A stretch of DNA of 64,000 nucleotides from Maribacter ulvicola. Its GTDB lineage: Bacteria > Bacteroidota > Bacteroidia > Flavobacteriales > Flavobacteriaceae. Positions 51,596 through 60,863 of this stretch are shown piece after piece. The DNA lies in NCBI RefSeq assembly GCF_900155985.1, contig NZ_FTMA01000001.1, forward strand, positions 620,001-684,000, read 5' to 3'. Below the pieces are notes generated by a model. It made no database searches. It saw nothing but the letters and a program-made list of their open reading frames with translations, and was not told where the DNA came from. Within the stretch, counting starts at the first letter, position 1; each line of letters opens with the position of its first letter. The position numbers and the translations under genes were made by a program.

Positions 51596-52384
51596 TTATA
51601 TTTCTATTTCACCTATTAAATAACACACCCCATGACCAGATATTTTTACACGGTCTCCTAGATATTCACATTCTATATCACCACCGCGATCAGATAGTTG
51701 TTTGGCGGTTAGTATTTTCTTATTCAACTTCTCTGACCAGTACGGTGTTAAAGAAGTGTGTGCAGATCCGGTTACGGGGTCCTCTGGAATACCACATTGC
51801 GTAGCAAAAAAACGGGAAACAAAATCTACTTCGTTGCCTTTGGCCGAAACTATTATACCTCTACAATCCAATTCATTTAATAAATTAAAATTAGGTTTTA
51901 TGGTTTCTATTGTTGTTTGCGTTTCATAGACCAGCATATAATCCGTTTTACCTTTGAACGTTGCTATCGGTTGTTTTCCTACAGCTTTTGATATGTCCTC
52001 TTGTTCGTCTATTTTTATTAGGTCATCCGTGGGGAAATCCATAGTCAATAGTCCTGACTCACTTTTTTGAACTAATAACTCACCGCTTCTAGATGAAATA
52101 AACCGAAGCGTATTTTCTTTGAAACCATAATAGTTATAAAGCACGAATGCTGTTGCCAGCGTAGCATGTCCACAAAGGTCTACTTCAACCTCTGGTGTAA
52201 ACCAACGTAGCTCATAATGATGCTGTTTCTTTACGGCAAATGCGGTTTCGGCCAAGTTGTTTTCCGCTGCAATTTTTTGCATTAAATGGGTTGGTAACCA
52301 TGATTCTAGAATGCAAACGGCTGCAGGATTCCCGCCAAATAATTTAGAGGTGAAAGCGTCAATTTGATATATTTTTTGCTTCAT
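51596..52384 (-). CDS. PhzF family isomerase-like protein
   Basis: A 262-residue PhzF/YddE-type protein with the DapF-like fold. Family features: YQIDAFTSKLFGGNPAAVCIL at the start, NNLAETAFAV with the conserved catalytic glutamate, RWFTPEVEVDLCGHATLATA, and FFATQCGIPEDPVTGSAHTS. Members isomerise small carboxylic acids; in pathways outside phenazine synthesis the substrate is unknown, and no phenazine genes are seen here. It converges on the helicase gene with 21 bases between the stops. Confidence 0.92.
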   Translation of the reverse strand: MKQKIYQIDAFTSKLFGGNPAAVCILESWLPTHLMQKIAAENNLAETAFAVKKQHHYELRWFTPEVEVDLCGHATLATAFVLYNYYGFKENTLRFISSRSGELLVQKSESGLLTMDFPTDDLIKIDEQEDISKAVGKQPIATFKGKTDYMLVYETQTTIETIKPNFNLLNELDCRGIIVSAKGNEVDFVSRFFATQCGIPEDPVTGSAHTSLTPYWSEKLNKKILTAKQLSDRGGDIECEYLGDRVKISGHGVCYLIGEIEI

Positions 52385-52489
52385 AAATAGTATAATAGAT
52401 GCTCATTTAGCTATTAATGCTTTGATACTTGCCTGTAAATGTTACAGTTGTTACCATAAGAATACACTGAATGGTTGCATTGTGTTTAG

Positions 52490-53434
52490 TTACTCTATCC
52501 CAAATTTACGACTAAGCTCATCAGCTTTTTGAATCCATTTCTTGGGTGCATCAAATCTGTATCCAACATAAAACTCAAGAAAACTTATGGAGTCGTCTAA
52601 AATGAAATTTTCATCCGAAGTATGCGATAATAATTGGGTGTTGATAGTGATACCACTGAAAAAGTGTTCTGAATTATAGCCGCCGCTCAGTCTAAAAATC
52701 AATTGCGCTAAACCGTTGTACGAGGTTTTACCGTCGGTTTTGGAGAGGTTGAAACCTAATCCACCTGTTGCACCGGCAGAAACCAGGTAGTTTTCATCGA
52801 AAATCCAGTTGTAATAATACCCAGGGCCAATGGCCAATTTAAAAGATTTCTCCAATTGATTATCTATAATAGGATCTTCTAGCCTAAACTTGGTATAGTA
52901 ATAGGATATGCTGGGTATAAAGCTACCTACACTTTCTTTTTGCCATTCATTCTGAAAGCCTATGGCACGAAATGAAAAATCAGGATTAAAAATATAACTA
53001 GAGGTACCCCCAATTTTAAATGTTCTTAAATCATTTATAGGGAGGGTTAGATCAGAAGTTCTAATGAAAAATCCCTTTTGCTTATAAATATCCAAGGTTT
53101 GCATGAATTGACCAAAGAACGTACGAATATTAAAGGTGACCAATTTAGAGTCTGCGTTGTCTTTATTCTCGGCAAGAAAGTTAGGCGCGTAACCAAAATC
53201 AACCTCCAAGAAACGAAAGAGTACAGATACGCCTAAATAACTTTTGTCGTTAGGTATAAATTCGGTTTTACTACGCGTTATCTTGTCTCTAAGCGTAAAG
53301 TTATTAGAAGTGGTCTGTAAGGATAACCGAACGGTTATCTTGTCAGGAAAAGCTTCTTTGTAATGTGAGTTTTGAGCGGAACATATACAAATTGAGCAAA
53401 GTAGGCTCAATAACAGTAGCGTTCTTATACCCAT
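52490..53434 (-). CDS. DUF4421 outer-membrane beta-barrel protein
   Basis: A 314-residue exported protein: signal peptide MGIRTLLLLSLLCSICICSA, then alternating hydrophobic beta strands (NDKSYLGVSVLFRFLEVDFG, FNIRTFFGQFMQTLDIYKQK) typical of the DUF4421 barrel family of Bacteroidetes. It ends with KWIQKADELSRKFGIE. Function unknown. It overlaps hemF by 10 bases, so it is co-translated with the heme gene unit. Confidence 0.85.
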   Translation of the reverse strand: MGIRTLLLLSLLCSICICSAQNSHYKEAFPDKITVRLSLQTTSNNFTLRDKITRSKTEFIPNDKSYLGVSVLFRFLEVDFGYAPNFLAENKDNADSKLVTFNIRTFFGQFMQTLDIYKQKGFFIRTSDLTLPINDLRTFKIGGTSSYIFNPDFSFRAIGFQNEWQKESVGSFIPSISYYYTKFRLEDPIIDNQLEKSFKLAIGPGYYYNWIFDENYLVSAGATGGLGFNLSKTDGKTSYNGLAQLIFRLSGGYNSEHFFSGITINTQLLSHTSDENFILDDSISFLEFYVGYRFDAPKKWIQKADELSRKFGIE

Positions 53435-54327
53435 TCTTTTGGTGCTTTCAATACATTTAACAAACGTTCTTCTTCACTGCCTTCTTCTGGCTGATGATCA
53501 TAGCGCCATTGCACGTGTGGCGGCAGGCTCATTAATATGCTTTCTATACGGCCATTGGTTTTTAGTCCGAACAATGTACCCTTATCATGCACGAGATTGA
53601 ATTCTACATACCTACCTCTTCTAATCTCTTGCCAATCTCTTTGTTCCTTAGTGTATTCTAGACCCTTCCTTTTTGTAACGATGGGTACATAACAAGCTAA
53701 AAAACTGTTTCCTACCTCTGTTACGAAGTTGTACCAGGCTTGCATATCCATTTCTGGAGTTGCTTTGCAATAGTCAAAAAATAAACCGCCTAATCCACGA
53801 GCTTCGTTTCTATGGGTATTCCAGAAATACTCATCGCACCGTTTTTTGTACGTAGGGTAGAATGTAGGGTTATGCTTGTCACAGGCTGTTTTACAAACTT
53901 CATGAAAATGAACGGCATCTTCGTCAAAAAGGTAATAGGGTGTTAAATCTTGACCGCCACCAAACCATTGGTCTACAATTTCACCATCTTTCCCGTACAT
54001 TTCAAAATAGCGCCAGTTGGCATGAACGGTAGGTACCATTGGGTTCTTTGGATGTAACACTAAACTTAATCCGCATGCGAAAAAATTGGCATCTTCCACG
54101 CCAAAATAAGTCTTCATGCTATCTGGTAGTTCTCCATGTACGCCGGATATATTTACGCCACCTTTTTCAAAAACAGCTCCGTTTTCAATTACTCTTGTGC
54201 GACCGCCACCACCTTCTGGGCGTACCCAAATGTCTTCCTTAAAAGTAGCTTTGCCGTCTACCTCTTCTAATTTAGAGGTAATGGTATCTTGAAGTTGTTC
54301 TATGTAAGCGTAAAATTTATCTTTCAT
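53425..54327 (-). CDS. hemF: Oxygen-dependent coproporphyrinogen III oxidase
   Basis: A 300-residue enzyme that, with O2, decarboxylates coproporphyrinogen III to protoporphyrinogen IX. Motifs: WVRPEGGGGRTRVI, SLVLHPKNPMVPTVHANWRY, WFGGGQDLTPYYLFDEDAVH, EARGLGGLFFDYC and RYVEFNLVHDKGT near the end, in normal order. It implies an aerobic lifestyle. It overlaps the upstream GNAT gene by 11 bases and the downstream DUF4421 gene by 10 bases. Confidence 0.96.
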   Translation of the reverse strand: MKDKFYAYIEQLQDTITSKLEEVDGKATFKEDIWVRPEGGGGRTRVIENGAVFEKGGVNISGVHGELPDSMKTYFGVEDANFFACGLSLVLHPKNPMVPTVHANWRYFEMYGKDGEIVDQWFGGGQDLTPYYLFDEDAVHFHEVCKTACDKHNPTFYPTYKKRCDEYFWNTHRNEARGLGGLFFDYCKATPEMDMQAWYNFVTEVGNSFLACYVPIVTKRKGLEYTKEQRDWQEIRRGRYVEFNLVHDKGTLFGLKTNGRIESILMSLPPHVQWRYDHQPEEGSEEERLLNVLKAPKEWV

Positions 54328-54859
54328 TCTCTAAGATATAAAGTTCCATATTTAACGGGTCTTCGTTAGGTGGAGTGTGTTCTTTTAAAAGTGTCTTTTT
54401 CCAAATATAGCCACAATTTTCTGCTACCGTAATACTGCTAAGGTTAGATTTATGTGCAATGATCCTTAGTCGTCGTAATTCTTGCTTATTAAAGCCCCAT
54501 TCAGAAATTGTTTTAACGGCTAGTGTAGCAAAACCTTTGTTGTGATGATCATACGATATGCAATAGGCAATTTCAGCCTCCTTTGCTGCGCGTCTCAATT
54601 TTTTTAAATAGACCAGACCTATAATTTTTCTATTTTCTGGCTCTTTAAGGGTGAATATATACTCTTTGCCTGAAATAAATTCTGCAGTCTTTTCTAAAAC
54701 AAAAATATTGGATAAGGTCGGATTTAGATTTGCCGCAACCGTCTTGGGGAAGTACCGTTTAATATAATCTGCATTGGCAGATATAAAATCGCACAAACGC
54801 CATCCATCGCTCTCTGAAATCGGATTTATTTCGAAATCTGGAAGTTGAAATGAATTCAT
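54317..54859 (-). CDS. GNAT family N-acetyltransferase (RimJ/RimL-like)
   Basis: A 180-residue acetyltransferase with the RimJ/RimL subgroup pattern: INPISESDGWRLCDFISANA at the start, KIIGLVYLKKL, CISYDHHNKGFATLAVKTIS (acetyl-CoA binding loop) and ELRRLRIIAHKSNLSSITVA with ENCGYIWKKTLL at the end. It may acetylate a ribosomal protein N-terminus, but the substrate is unknown. It is placed between hemE and hemF and overlaps hemF. Confidence 0.9.
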   Translation of the reverse strand: MNSFQLPDFEINPISESDGWRLCDFISANADYIKRYFPKTVAANLNPTLSNIFVLEKTAEFISGKEYIFTLKEPENRKIIGLVYLKKLRRAAKEAEIAYCISYDHHNKGFATLAVKTISEWGFNKQELRRLRIIAHKSNLSSITVAENCGYIWKKTLLKEHTPPNEDPLNMELYILENER

Positions 54860-54908
54860 TATGAGATTATTATATCTGCTGCTTTAATTCTTTTTGAACC
54901 TGTTATAT

Positions 54909-55940
54909 TTAGTTTTGCTTGTATTCTTTAACGGCGTCAATAAACGCTTTGGCATTTTCAACGGGAACATTTGGTAAAATACCATGTCCTAAATTAACTA
55001 CGTAACTGTCCTTACCAAATTCATTGATCATTTGGTGAACCATTTTCTTGATTTCCGATGGCGGAGAAAGTAAACGTGATGGGTCAAAGTTACCTTGAAG
55101 GGTGATTTTTCTACCACTTAAATAACGGGCGTTTCTTGCAGAACAGGTCCAGTCTACACCCAAGGCAGATGCGCCAGATTTTGCCATATCGCCTAAAGCG
55201 AACCAACATCCTTTTCCAAATACAATAACCGGAGCTTCATCTTTTAAAGCGTCGATGATTTGCTGAATGTATTGCCATGAAAATTCTTGATAATCGGTTG
55301 GGGATAACATGCCGCCCCAAGAATCAAATACTTGCACCGCATTTACACCTGCGGCTACTTTTGCTTTTAAATAGGCTATTGTAGTATCGGTGATTTTTTG
55401 AAGCAGCTCATGGGCAACAACAGGTTGTGTAAAACACAATTCTTTTGCCTTATCAAACGTTTTGCTGCCTTGACCTTGTACACAGTAGCATAAAATGGTC
55501 CATGGGGAACCGGCAAAACCGATCAACGGAACTTCATCGTTTAATTTTTCCTTGGTGGCTTTTATGGCTTCCATAACGTAGCCTAAGGTGTCATGAACAT
55601 CTGGTACAATTACGCTATCTAAATCTTTCTGATTACGAATAGGATTCGGTAAATACGGACCAAAATTTGGTTTCATTTCCACATGAATGTTCATTGCCTG
55701 TGGGATCACCAATATGTCACTGAACAATATGGCGGCATCCATTCCGTATCTACGAATAGGTTGAACCGTAATCTCTGATGCCAATTCTGGAGTCTGACAT
55801 CTGGTGAAGAAGTCATACTTTTCTTTGATGGCCATAAACTCAGGTAGATATCTACCTGCCTGACGCATCATCCACACTGGTGGTCTTTCTACCGTTTCGC
55901 CTTTTAAGGCCTTTAGAAATAAGTCGTTTTTTAAACCCAT
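54909..55940 (-). CDS. hemE: Uroporphyrinogen decarboxylase
   Basis: A 343-residue enzyme converting uroporphyrinogen III to coproporphyrinogen III. The signatures are at the N-terminus ([20 protein letters not shown] with the substrate-binding arginines), [19 protein letters not shown] with the catalytic aspartate, [15 protein letters not shown], and the end [19 protein letters not shown]. Normal length. It lies 156 bases after the HemC/HemD gene, across a palindromic repeat. Confidence 0.96.
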   Translation of the reverse strand: MGLKNDLFLKALKGETVERPPVWMMRQAGRYLPEFMAIKEKYDFFTRCQTPELASEITVQPIRRYGMDAAILFSDILVIPQAMNIHVEMKPNFGPYLPNPIRNQKDLDSVIVPDVHDTLGYVMEAIKATKEKLNDEVPLIGFAGSPWTILCYCVQGQGSKTFDKAKELCFTQPVVAHELLQKITDTTIAYLKAKVAAGVNAVQVFDSWGGMLSPTDYQEFSWQYIQQIIDALKDEAPVIVFGKGCWFALGDMAKSGASALGVDWTCSARNARYLSGRKITLQGNFDPSRLLSPPSEIKKMVHQMINEFGKDSYVVNLGHGILPNVPVENAKAFIDAVKEYKQN

Positions 55941-55954
55941 ATTTTTTATTGTTC

Positions 55955-56042
55955 GACATTGCGAGGAGCCTTTTCGCTCCGAAGCAATCTGTTTGTTTGG
56001 TGTTCCTAAGAAACAGATTACTTCGCTATGCTCGCAAAGACG
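55955..56042. repeat. REP-like palindromic repeat between hemE and hemCD
   Basis: CATTGCGAGGAGCC and CGAAGCAATCTGTTT (55957-55994) pair with AAACAGATTACTTCG and CTCGCAAAG (56011-56039) as a large imperfect palindrome. The CATTGCGAG..GAAGCAATCTG core is the well-known interspersed palindrome found in many Bacteroidetes genomes. It is probably transcribed within the heme operon and may act as a stem-loop in the mRNA. Confidence 0.7.
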
Positions 56043-56096
56043 TTAATTTTAAATTTTTTAGTCAACAGCCAACAGTCAACAGCCAAAGACTAATGA

Positions 56097-57677
56097 TTAA
56101 TCCGGATAATCGTCATTCACCATCTCAATAACACTTTCTGTAGTTGGTATTTTGGCAACTTTAACTATTTTGAAATGTTCTCTAGCAGCTTTTGCGGTGG
56201 TTTCACCAATGCAATACGCAACTCTATCTGTAGCATTTTCTTTAAGGTAACTCTCTACGTTAGACGGACTAAAGAACATAATGCCTTTTGTGGTTGCCGG
56301 TATGGCTTTACCAGAAAGTTTAGTTCTGTAAGCTTCTATAGCGTTTACTTCAATATTGTTCTCTTCTAAAATACTTGGTAATTCATCTAAACTTAGATTA
56401 CCATGAAAATAAGTGATTTCTGTGCCATCAATAAACTCAACAATGTGATTGGCCAAATCTTTTGCATTGTTCTCATAATGCGTGATTTTACCGAAAGCGT
56501 TTTTTATTAATCGTCTTGTTTTGCGGCCTACACAGTAAATATTTTCGAAATCTAATTCTTCAGCAGTTCTGCTTGCTAATACTGCTTCAACAGCATTTTT
56601 ACTTGTAAAAACAACATTTTTATGTGTCTTTTTTAATACGATAGGCGAAATACGATTCGGATTAATCTTGATAAAATCATCTGAATCTGCGTTTACGGAA
56701 ATATTCAATAACAATTGCTGTTGCGGAGTCAGTTTTTTGGTTGAAAATATGTTTACTTCTAAACCGGCATTCGCTAGCTCTGACATTAATCTTTTACCGC
56801 CTCTTGCTATGATACTTTTAGCACAATCTATGCCTAAATTTTGATGTTTACCAAGTGGTGCGGTTAATTCAGCTTCCAACTTTTTACTTCCATCAACATT
56901 TAATAACACCCCTTTTAGGGTAACAATATTTTCTTTGTTGATATAGCATAATGCGCCGATCGGTGCACTACAACCGCCTTCCAACTCTCTAAGAAATTCT
57001 CTTTCTAGACCAACACAAGTGTCTGTTTCTTCATGGTTTAGGTGGGCGCAAGCTTTGCGTATTTCCTCATCCTTTTCCATGGCAACTACCATGATGGCAC
57101 CTTGTGCAGGTGCGGGTAACATCCAAGTAAGTCCAATGGTATTATCAGGTTCTAAACCAATACGCTCTAAACCGGCAGCGGCAAAAATTGCGCCGTTCCA
57201 ATCATTGTTATGTAGTTTTTCTAAACGTTTATTTATATTTCCTCTTAGGTCTACCACCTTATGTGTGGGGTATCTATTTAACCACTGTGCCTGTCTACGT
57301 AAGCTACCTGTAGCAATTATACCATCACGAGAACCTAAAAATTCTTCATTGTCCTTAAAGGCCAAAATATCCATATAATTACCACGTTTTATAACTGCAG
57401 CTTTAACAATGCCTTGTGGTAATGCGGTAGGTACATCCTTCATAGAATGTACGGCAATATCAATATCACCATTAATCATGGCAACATCTAATGTTTTGGT
57501 GAACGCTCCGGTAATACCTAGTTCGTATAAGGGTTTGTTTAAAATTAAGTCTCCTGTAGATTTTACCGGTACCAATTTTACTTTATATCCTAATGCTTGA
57601 AGTTGACTTTTAACGGTATTTGCCTGCCATAGCGCTAGTTCGCTATCGCGTGTGCCTAATCGTATTGTTTTACTCAT
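56097..57677 (-). CDS. hemCD: Fused hydroxymethylbilane synthase / uroporphyrinogen-III synthase
   Basis: A 526-residue fusion protein. Residues 1-310 are hydroxymethylbilane synthase (HemC): IRLGTRDSELALWQA, STGDLILNKPLYELG, AVHSMKDVPT, GSLRRQAQ and the dipyrromethane cofactor Cys236 in EGGCSAPIGA. Residues about 335-526 are a uroporphyrinogen-III synthase (HemD) domain: KNVVFTSKNAVEAVL, YCVGRKTRRLIKNAFGK and the C-terminal FFSPSNVESYL and CIGETTAKAAREHFKIV. One protein thus makes and cyclises the tetrapyrrole. It starts at the overlap (ATGA) with the end of hemA. Confidence 0.93.
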   Translation of the reverse strand: MSKTIRLGTRDSELALWQANTVKSQLQALGYKVKLVPVKSTGDLILNKPLYELGITGAFTKTLDVAMINGDIDIAVHSMKDVPTALPQGIVKAAVIKRGNYMDILAFKDNEEFLGSRDGIIATGSLRRQAQWLNRYPTHKVVDLRGNINKRLEKLHNNDWNGAIFAAAGLERIGLEPDNTIGLTWMLPAPAQGAIMVVAMEKDEEIRKACAHLNHEETDTCVGLEREFLRELEGGCSAPIGALCYINKENIVTLKGVLLNVDGSKKLEAELTAPLGKHQNLGIDCAKSIIARGGKRLMSELANAGLEVNIFSTKKLTPQQQLLLNISVNADSDDFIKINPNRISPIVLKKTHKNVVFTSKNAVEAVLASRTAEELDFENIYCVGRKTRRLIKNAFGKITHYENNAKDLANHIVEFIDGTEITYFHGNLSLDELPSILEENNIEVNAIEAYRTKLSGKAIPATTKGIMFFSPSNVESYLKENATDRVAYCIGETTAKAAREHFKIVKVAKIPTTESVIEMVNDDYPD

Positions 57678-58930
57678 TTTTCGTCCAATTCTAATTGAAA
57701 TACTTTCTGGATAAATTCTAAACTTGAATTGGAATCTACCGTGTCATCTTTTAAATGATTTGCAAATTGCTTGGTTATTTTTTGAATGATGCGATTGGTG
57801 ACTACATCTGCTTGGTGCGAATTAAAATCGACCGTTTTTTTAGACTGGTAGTCAAGTTCTTCATCTTTAATGGTCTTTAATTTTTTCTTAAGAGCCTTAA
57901 TTACAGGAGCAAACTTTCTGGTTTCTAGCCATTGGTTGAAATCATTTTTAACTTCTTCGTTAATTGCTTCTGCCTCCGGTATAAATTGCTTTCTACGTTC
58001 TAATGTTTCATCTGTCATTTGAGATAAATGATCTAAATGAATTACAGTAACATTGTCCATTTCTGAAATAGCATCATCTACATTCTTAGGAACAGATAGG
58101 TCTAAAATCAACAATGGTTTGTTCGTATAGATTAATTCTTTGGTAATGGTAGGTTTTTGTGCACCTGTGGCAACTACTAAAATATCTGAAGTTCTTATTT
58201 CAGATTGTAAATCGCCATAATCTTTTACCTCAAGATTAAACTTTCCAGCAATTTGCTCGGCTTTGCCTTTAGTTCTGTTGATTAGGGTAATGTGCGGATT
58301 CTTAGTGTGTTTAATTAAGTTTTCGCAGGTATTGCGGCCAATTTTTCCCGTTCCAAATAAAAGAATATTCTTGTTAGTAACATTTTCAACATTACGCATA
58401 ATGTATTGTACAGATGCGAATGCTACAGAAGTTGCGCCAGATGAAATTTCAGTTTCGTTTTTAATGCGCTTGCTGGCTTGTATAATACTATTGCAAAGTC
58501 TTTCTATAAACGGATTGGCGATACCCAATTCCTTTGATCGTTTAAAACTTTGCTTTAGTTGACTTATGATTTCAAAATCACCCAATATTTGGCTGTCCAA
58601 TCCTGTTCCTACCCGAAACAAGTGATTTATAGCTTCTTTGTTTTTATATACGTAGGCCACTTCTTGAAACGCTTCTACGGTTCCGTTAGAGTGGTCACAT
58701 AATAATTTAATGAGTTGAAAAGGGTGTTGTGCAAATCCGTGTAACTCCGTGCGGTTGCAAGTAGATGTTGCCAATAACCCATCTATGCCCTGGCTTTTAG
58801 CTTCTTCTAAAAGTGATCTTACGGCCACTTCGTCCAAACTAAATTTACCACGAGCTTCAGCATCGGCCTTTTTGTAATTAAGACCAATGGTATAAAAGGA
58901 GTTGTGTTTAGAAATGTGATAGTCCTTCAT
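57674..58930 (-). CDS. hemA: Glutamyl-tRNA reductase
   Basis: A 418-residue enzyme that reduces Glu-tRNA to glutamate-1-semialdehyde, the first step of heme synthesis by the C5 route. I use the ATG at 58930 (MKDYHISKHNSFYTIGLNYK): a -7 promoter box at 58941-58948 lies between it and the longer frame start at 58972. The nucleophile is Cys58 in TSTCNRTELHG. Rossmann fold features are LLFGTGKIGRNTCENLIKH and LVVATGAQKPTI. It overlaps the HemC/HemD gene by four bases. A divergent AraC gene lies upstream. Confidence 0.95.
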   Translation of the reverse strand: MKDYHISKHNSFYTIGLNYKKADAEARGKFSLDEVAVRSLLEEAKSQGIDGLLATSTCNRTELHGFAQHPFQLIKLLCDHSNGTVEAFQEVAYVYKNKEAINHLFRVGTGLDSQILGDFEIISQLKQSFKRSKELGIANPFIERLCNSIIQASKRIKNETEISSGATSVAFASVQYIMRNVENVTNKNILLFGTGKIGRNTCENLIKHTKNPHITLINRTKGKAEQIAGKFNLEVKDYGDLQSEIRTSDILVVATGAQKPTITKELIYTNKPLLILDLSVPKNVDDAISEMDNVTVIHLDHLSQMTDETLERRKQFIPEAEAINEEVKNDFNQWLETRKFAPVIKALKKKLKTIKDEELDYQSKKTVDFNSHQADVVTNRIIQKITKQFANHLKDDTVDSNSSLEFIQKVFQLELDEK

Positions 58931-58940
58931 AAAGCGGATA

Positions 58941-58972
58941 CAAAAATATGGGCATCCTTTCAATAAAAACAA
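58941..58972 (-). promoter_or_regulatory. Candidate promoter of hemA
   Basis: On the minus strand TTG (58972-58970), a 21-base spacer and TATTTTTG (58948-58941) give a full Bacteroidetes -33/-7 promoter. The predicted transcript start is only a few bases before the ATG at 58930, so the mRNA could be near leaderless. Confidence 0.5.
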
Positions 58973-59122
58973 CGCTAGAGGTACAATTAATGTCGCCTGC
59001 CGAATTTTTAGCCAAAATATGATATTTATCAGTTAATTAGCCATAATTTTATGGTGGTTTCAGTGACTAAGTATAACTTTATTTAGATGCTTTCTAAATA
59101 AATATAAAATCGATTGAAGAAA

Positions 59123-60013
59123 ATGGATATAAAAAGTAACGCTCAAGGGTCATACGATGAAGTTTTGATCGAAGACGGATTTTACGTACTTAAATTTCAG
59201 AACGAAGAGGATACTATGGTGCAATATTCTCGTGATATTAATAAACGATTTATACAATTTCACTTTTGCTTAAAGGGTAGTGGTACCTATAACTTTAATC
59301 AAGGAAATTATAGTTTAGATGTTAAGGAAGAGAACTCTTTGTTGCTGTATAACACGCAATTAGACTTGCCGTTGAATTTAAATCTTAATCCAAAATCGTC
59401 TTTGGTTTCTGTGGTAATGACCCTGCGTAAATTTCATTCTTTATTTACGGCAGAGGCAGATTACATTCCGTTTTTAGGTTCGGACAATAAGGAGAAAAAG
59501 TATTATTCTCAAGAGCCATTTTCCCCCTCAATAGCGGTAATTTTGAGTCAGATCGTGAATTATAACTTGCATCCTTCTATAAAATCATTGTATGTAAAGG
59601 GTAAGATTTATGAATTGATAGCCTTGTATTTTAATAAGAGCCCCAATGCCGATATTGAACAGTGCCCATATTTAGCGGATGAAGAAAATGTAAAAAAGAT
59701 TAAAAAAGCCAAGGAAATTATTTTGGCAAATATGGCAGAGCCACCAACTTTAGCAGAACTTTCAAGTGAAATAGGGTTAAGTTTAAAACGCTTAAAGGAA
59801 GGTTTTAAACAGATTTATGGTGATTCTGTGTACAGTTTTTTATTTGATCATAAGATGGATTATGCGAAACGACTTTTAGAAACCGGTCAGTATAATGTCA
59901 ATGAAATTGGGCTTAAAGTAGGATATAGTACTTCTAGTCATTTCATTGCGGCATTTAAGAAAAAGTACAATACCACCCCAAAGAAATATTTATTGGCTTT
60001 ATCAGGAAGTTAG
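59123..60013 (+). CDS. AraC family transcriptional regulator
   Basis: A 296-residue regulator; I use the ATG at 59123 rather than the TTG at 59114. The N-terminal 170 residues are a cupin-like sensing domain (FIQFHFCLKGSGTYNFNQGN). The C-terminal AraC DNA-binding domain has two helix-turn-helix units: PPTLAELSSEIGLSLKRLKE and NVNEIGLKVGYSTSSHFIAA, then FKKKYNTTPKKYL. Divergent position beside hemA suggests it may control heme synthesis or iron uptake, but this is inference. Similar AraC genes near hemA occur in other Flavobacteriaceae. Confidence 0.9.
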   Translation: MDIKSNAQGSYDEVLIEDGFYVLKFQNEEDTMVQYSRDINKRFIQFHFCLKGSGTYNFNQGNYSLDVKEENSLLLYNTQLDLPLNLNLNPKSSLVSVVMTLRKFHSLFTAEADYIPFLGSDNKEKKYYSQEPFSPSIAVILSQIVNYNLHPSIKSLYVKGKIYELIALYFNKSPNADIEQCPYLADEENVKKIKKAKEIILANMAEPPTLAELSSEIGLSLKRLKEGFKQIYGDSVYSFLFDHKMDYAKRLLETGQYNVNEIGLKVGYSTSSHFIAAFKKKYNTTPKKYLLALSGS

Positions 60014-60017
60014 GATT

Positions 60018-60863
60018 TTAGAGGGGTCTTGCCACCATAATACCTATATTGCTCTTTATGCCTTTTAAATATTCTGCTAGCGGTTTTTTGGAAACTTCAA
60101 CCTGCATTGATCCGGTAGATGCATGTAGTAAGTGAATTCTGCCATCTTTTTCTCGCGTTGCAATACCTGTGTGGGTAACATCTAAACCGTTAATAGAAGT
60201 TGCAAGTGCTATGATATCTCCAGATTTAATAAGATGCTCATTCTTGGCAATTTCATCTTGTGCAAGTACACAAATCGCCTGATTGTTTAAATAATTTTCG
60301 GACGCTTTAATTTTTGAGAAATTGGAATCATCAGCAAGAAAAGGATACAAATCACGATGCGTGCTCATGAAATCAATGTCTTTCGTGATTTCGGCACCAC
60401 CAATTTCAGCGGTAATATCTTTAAGAAGCCCTTTTTCTGCATTGTTGGCAATCCACTCAGAAAAGTAGTGTAAGCGCGATGCGTAACCCTCTAAAGCACC
60501 ATCTTTATAGCGTATAATTTCAAGATTTTTTAAATAAGCATCAAAAGACATTTCTTGCTGACGGAGCAGGAGCGAAAAAGCAAGTACGTTCTCAACAAAT
60601 GTGGTGCAGTCCAACCCTTGTAGATTTACTACTAAAGTTTCTGTATCGCCAATTTCTAGTGTTTTAGCTACATAAGGAGTCTTCATAAACGTCTTACCAA
60701 CGCTCACCATAGTTCCCCTGAAATCACCATTATACATTTCATCGATTTCAATTAGTTTGCTCTCAACGGCTGCTTTGTCTTTTGGAGAGCAGGTGATTTG
60801 CTGGGCATGAGCCTTTGTGCTGAAGAATACAACTAAAATTAGTAAATAAGATTTATAGTCCAT
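60018..60863 (-). CDS. DUF1460 domain protein (N-acetylmuramoyl-L-alanine amidase-like)
   Basis: A 281-residue exported protein with a signal peptide (MDYKSYLLILVVFFSTKAHA). The core matches DUF1460 with the NlpC/P60-like catalytic cysteine in LQGLDCTTFVENVLAFSLLL and the conserved histidine in THTGIATREKDGRIHLLHAS. Members act as amidases or peptidases on cell-wall peptides. The stop codon lies 4 bases beyond the AraC stop (convergent). Its first base overlaps the stop of the lipoprotein gene upstream, indicating coupled translation. Confidence 0.88.
   Translation of the reverse strand: MDYKSYLLILVVFFSTKAHAQQITCSPKDKAAVESKLIEIDEMYNGDFRGTMVSVGKTFMKTPYVAKTLEIGDTETLVVNLQGLDCTTFVENVLAFSLLLRQQEMSFDAYLKNLEIIRYKDGALEGYASRLHYFSEWIANNAEKGLLKDITAEIGGAEITKDIDFMSTHRDLYPFLADDSNFSKIKASENYLNNQAICVLAQDEIAKNEHLIKSGDIIALATSINGLDVTHTGIATREKDGRIHLLHASTGSMQVEVSKKPLAEYLKGIKSNIGIMVARPL

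Noticed and set aside
56060-56085. Short tandem repeat of CAACAGCCAACAGT type
   Set aside because: Only two to three imperfect units, common in flavobacterial intergenic DNA; no function indicated.
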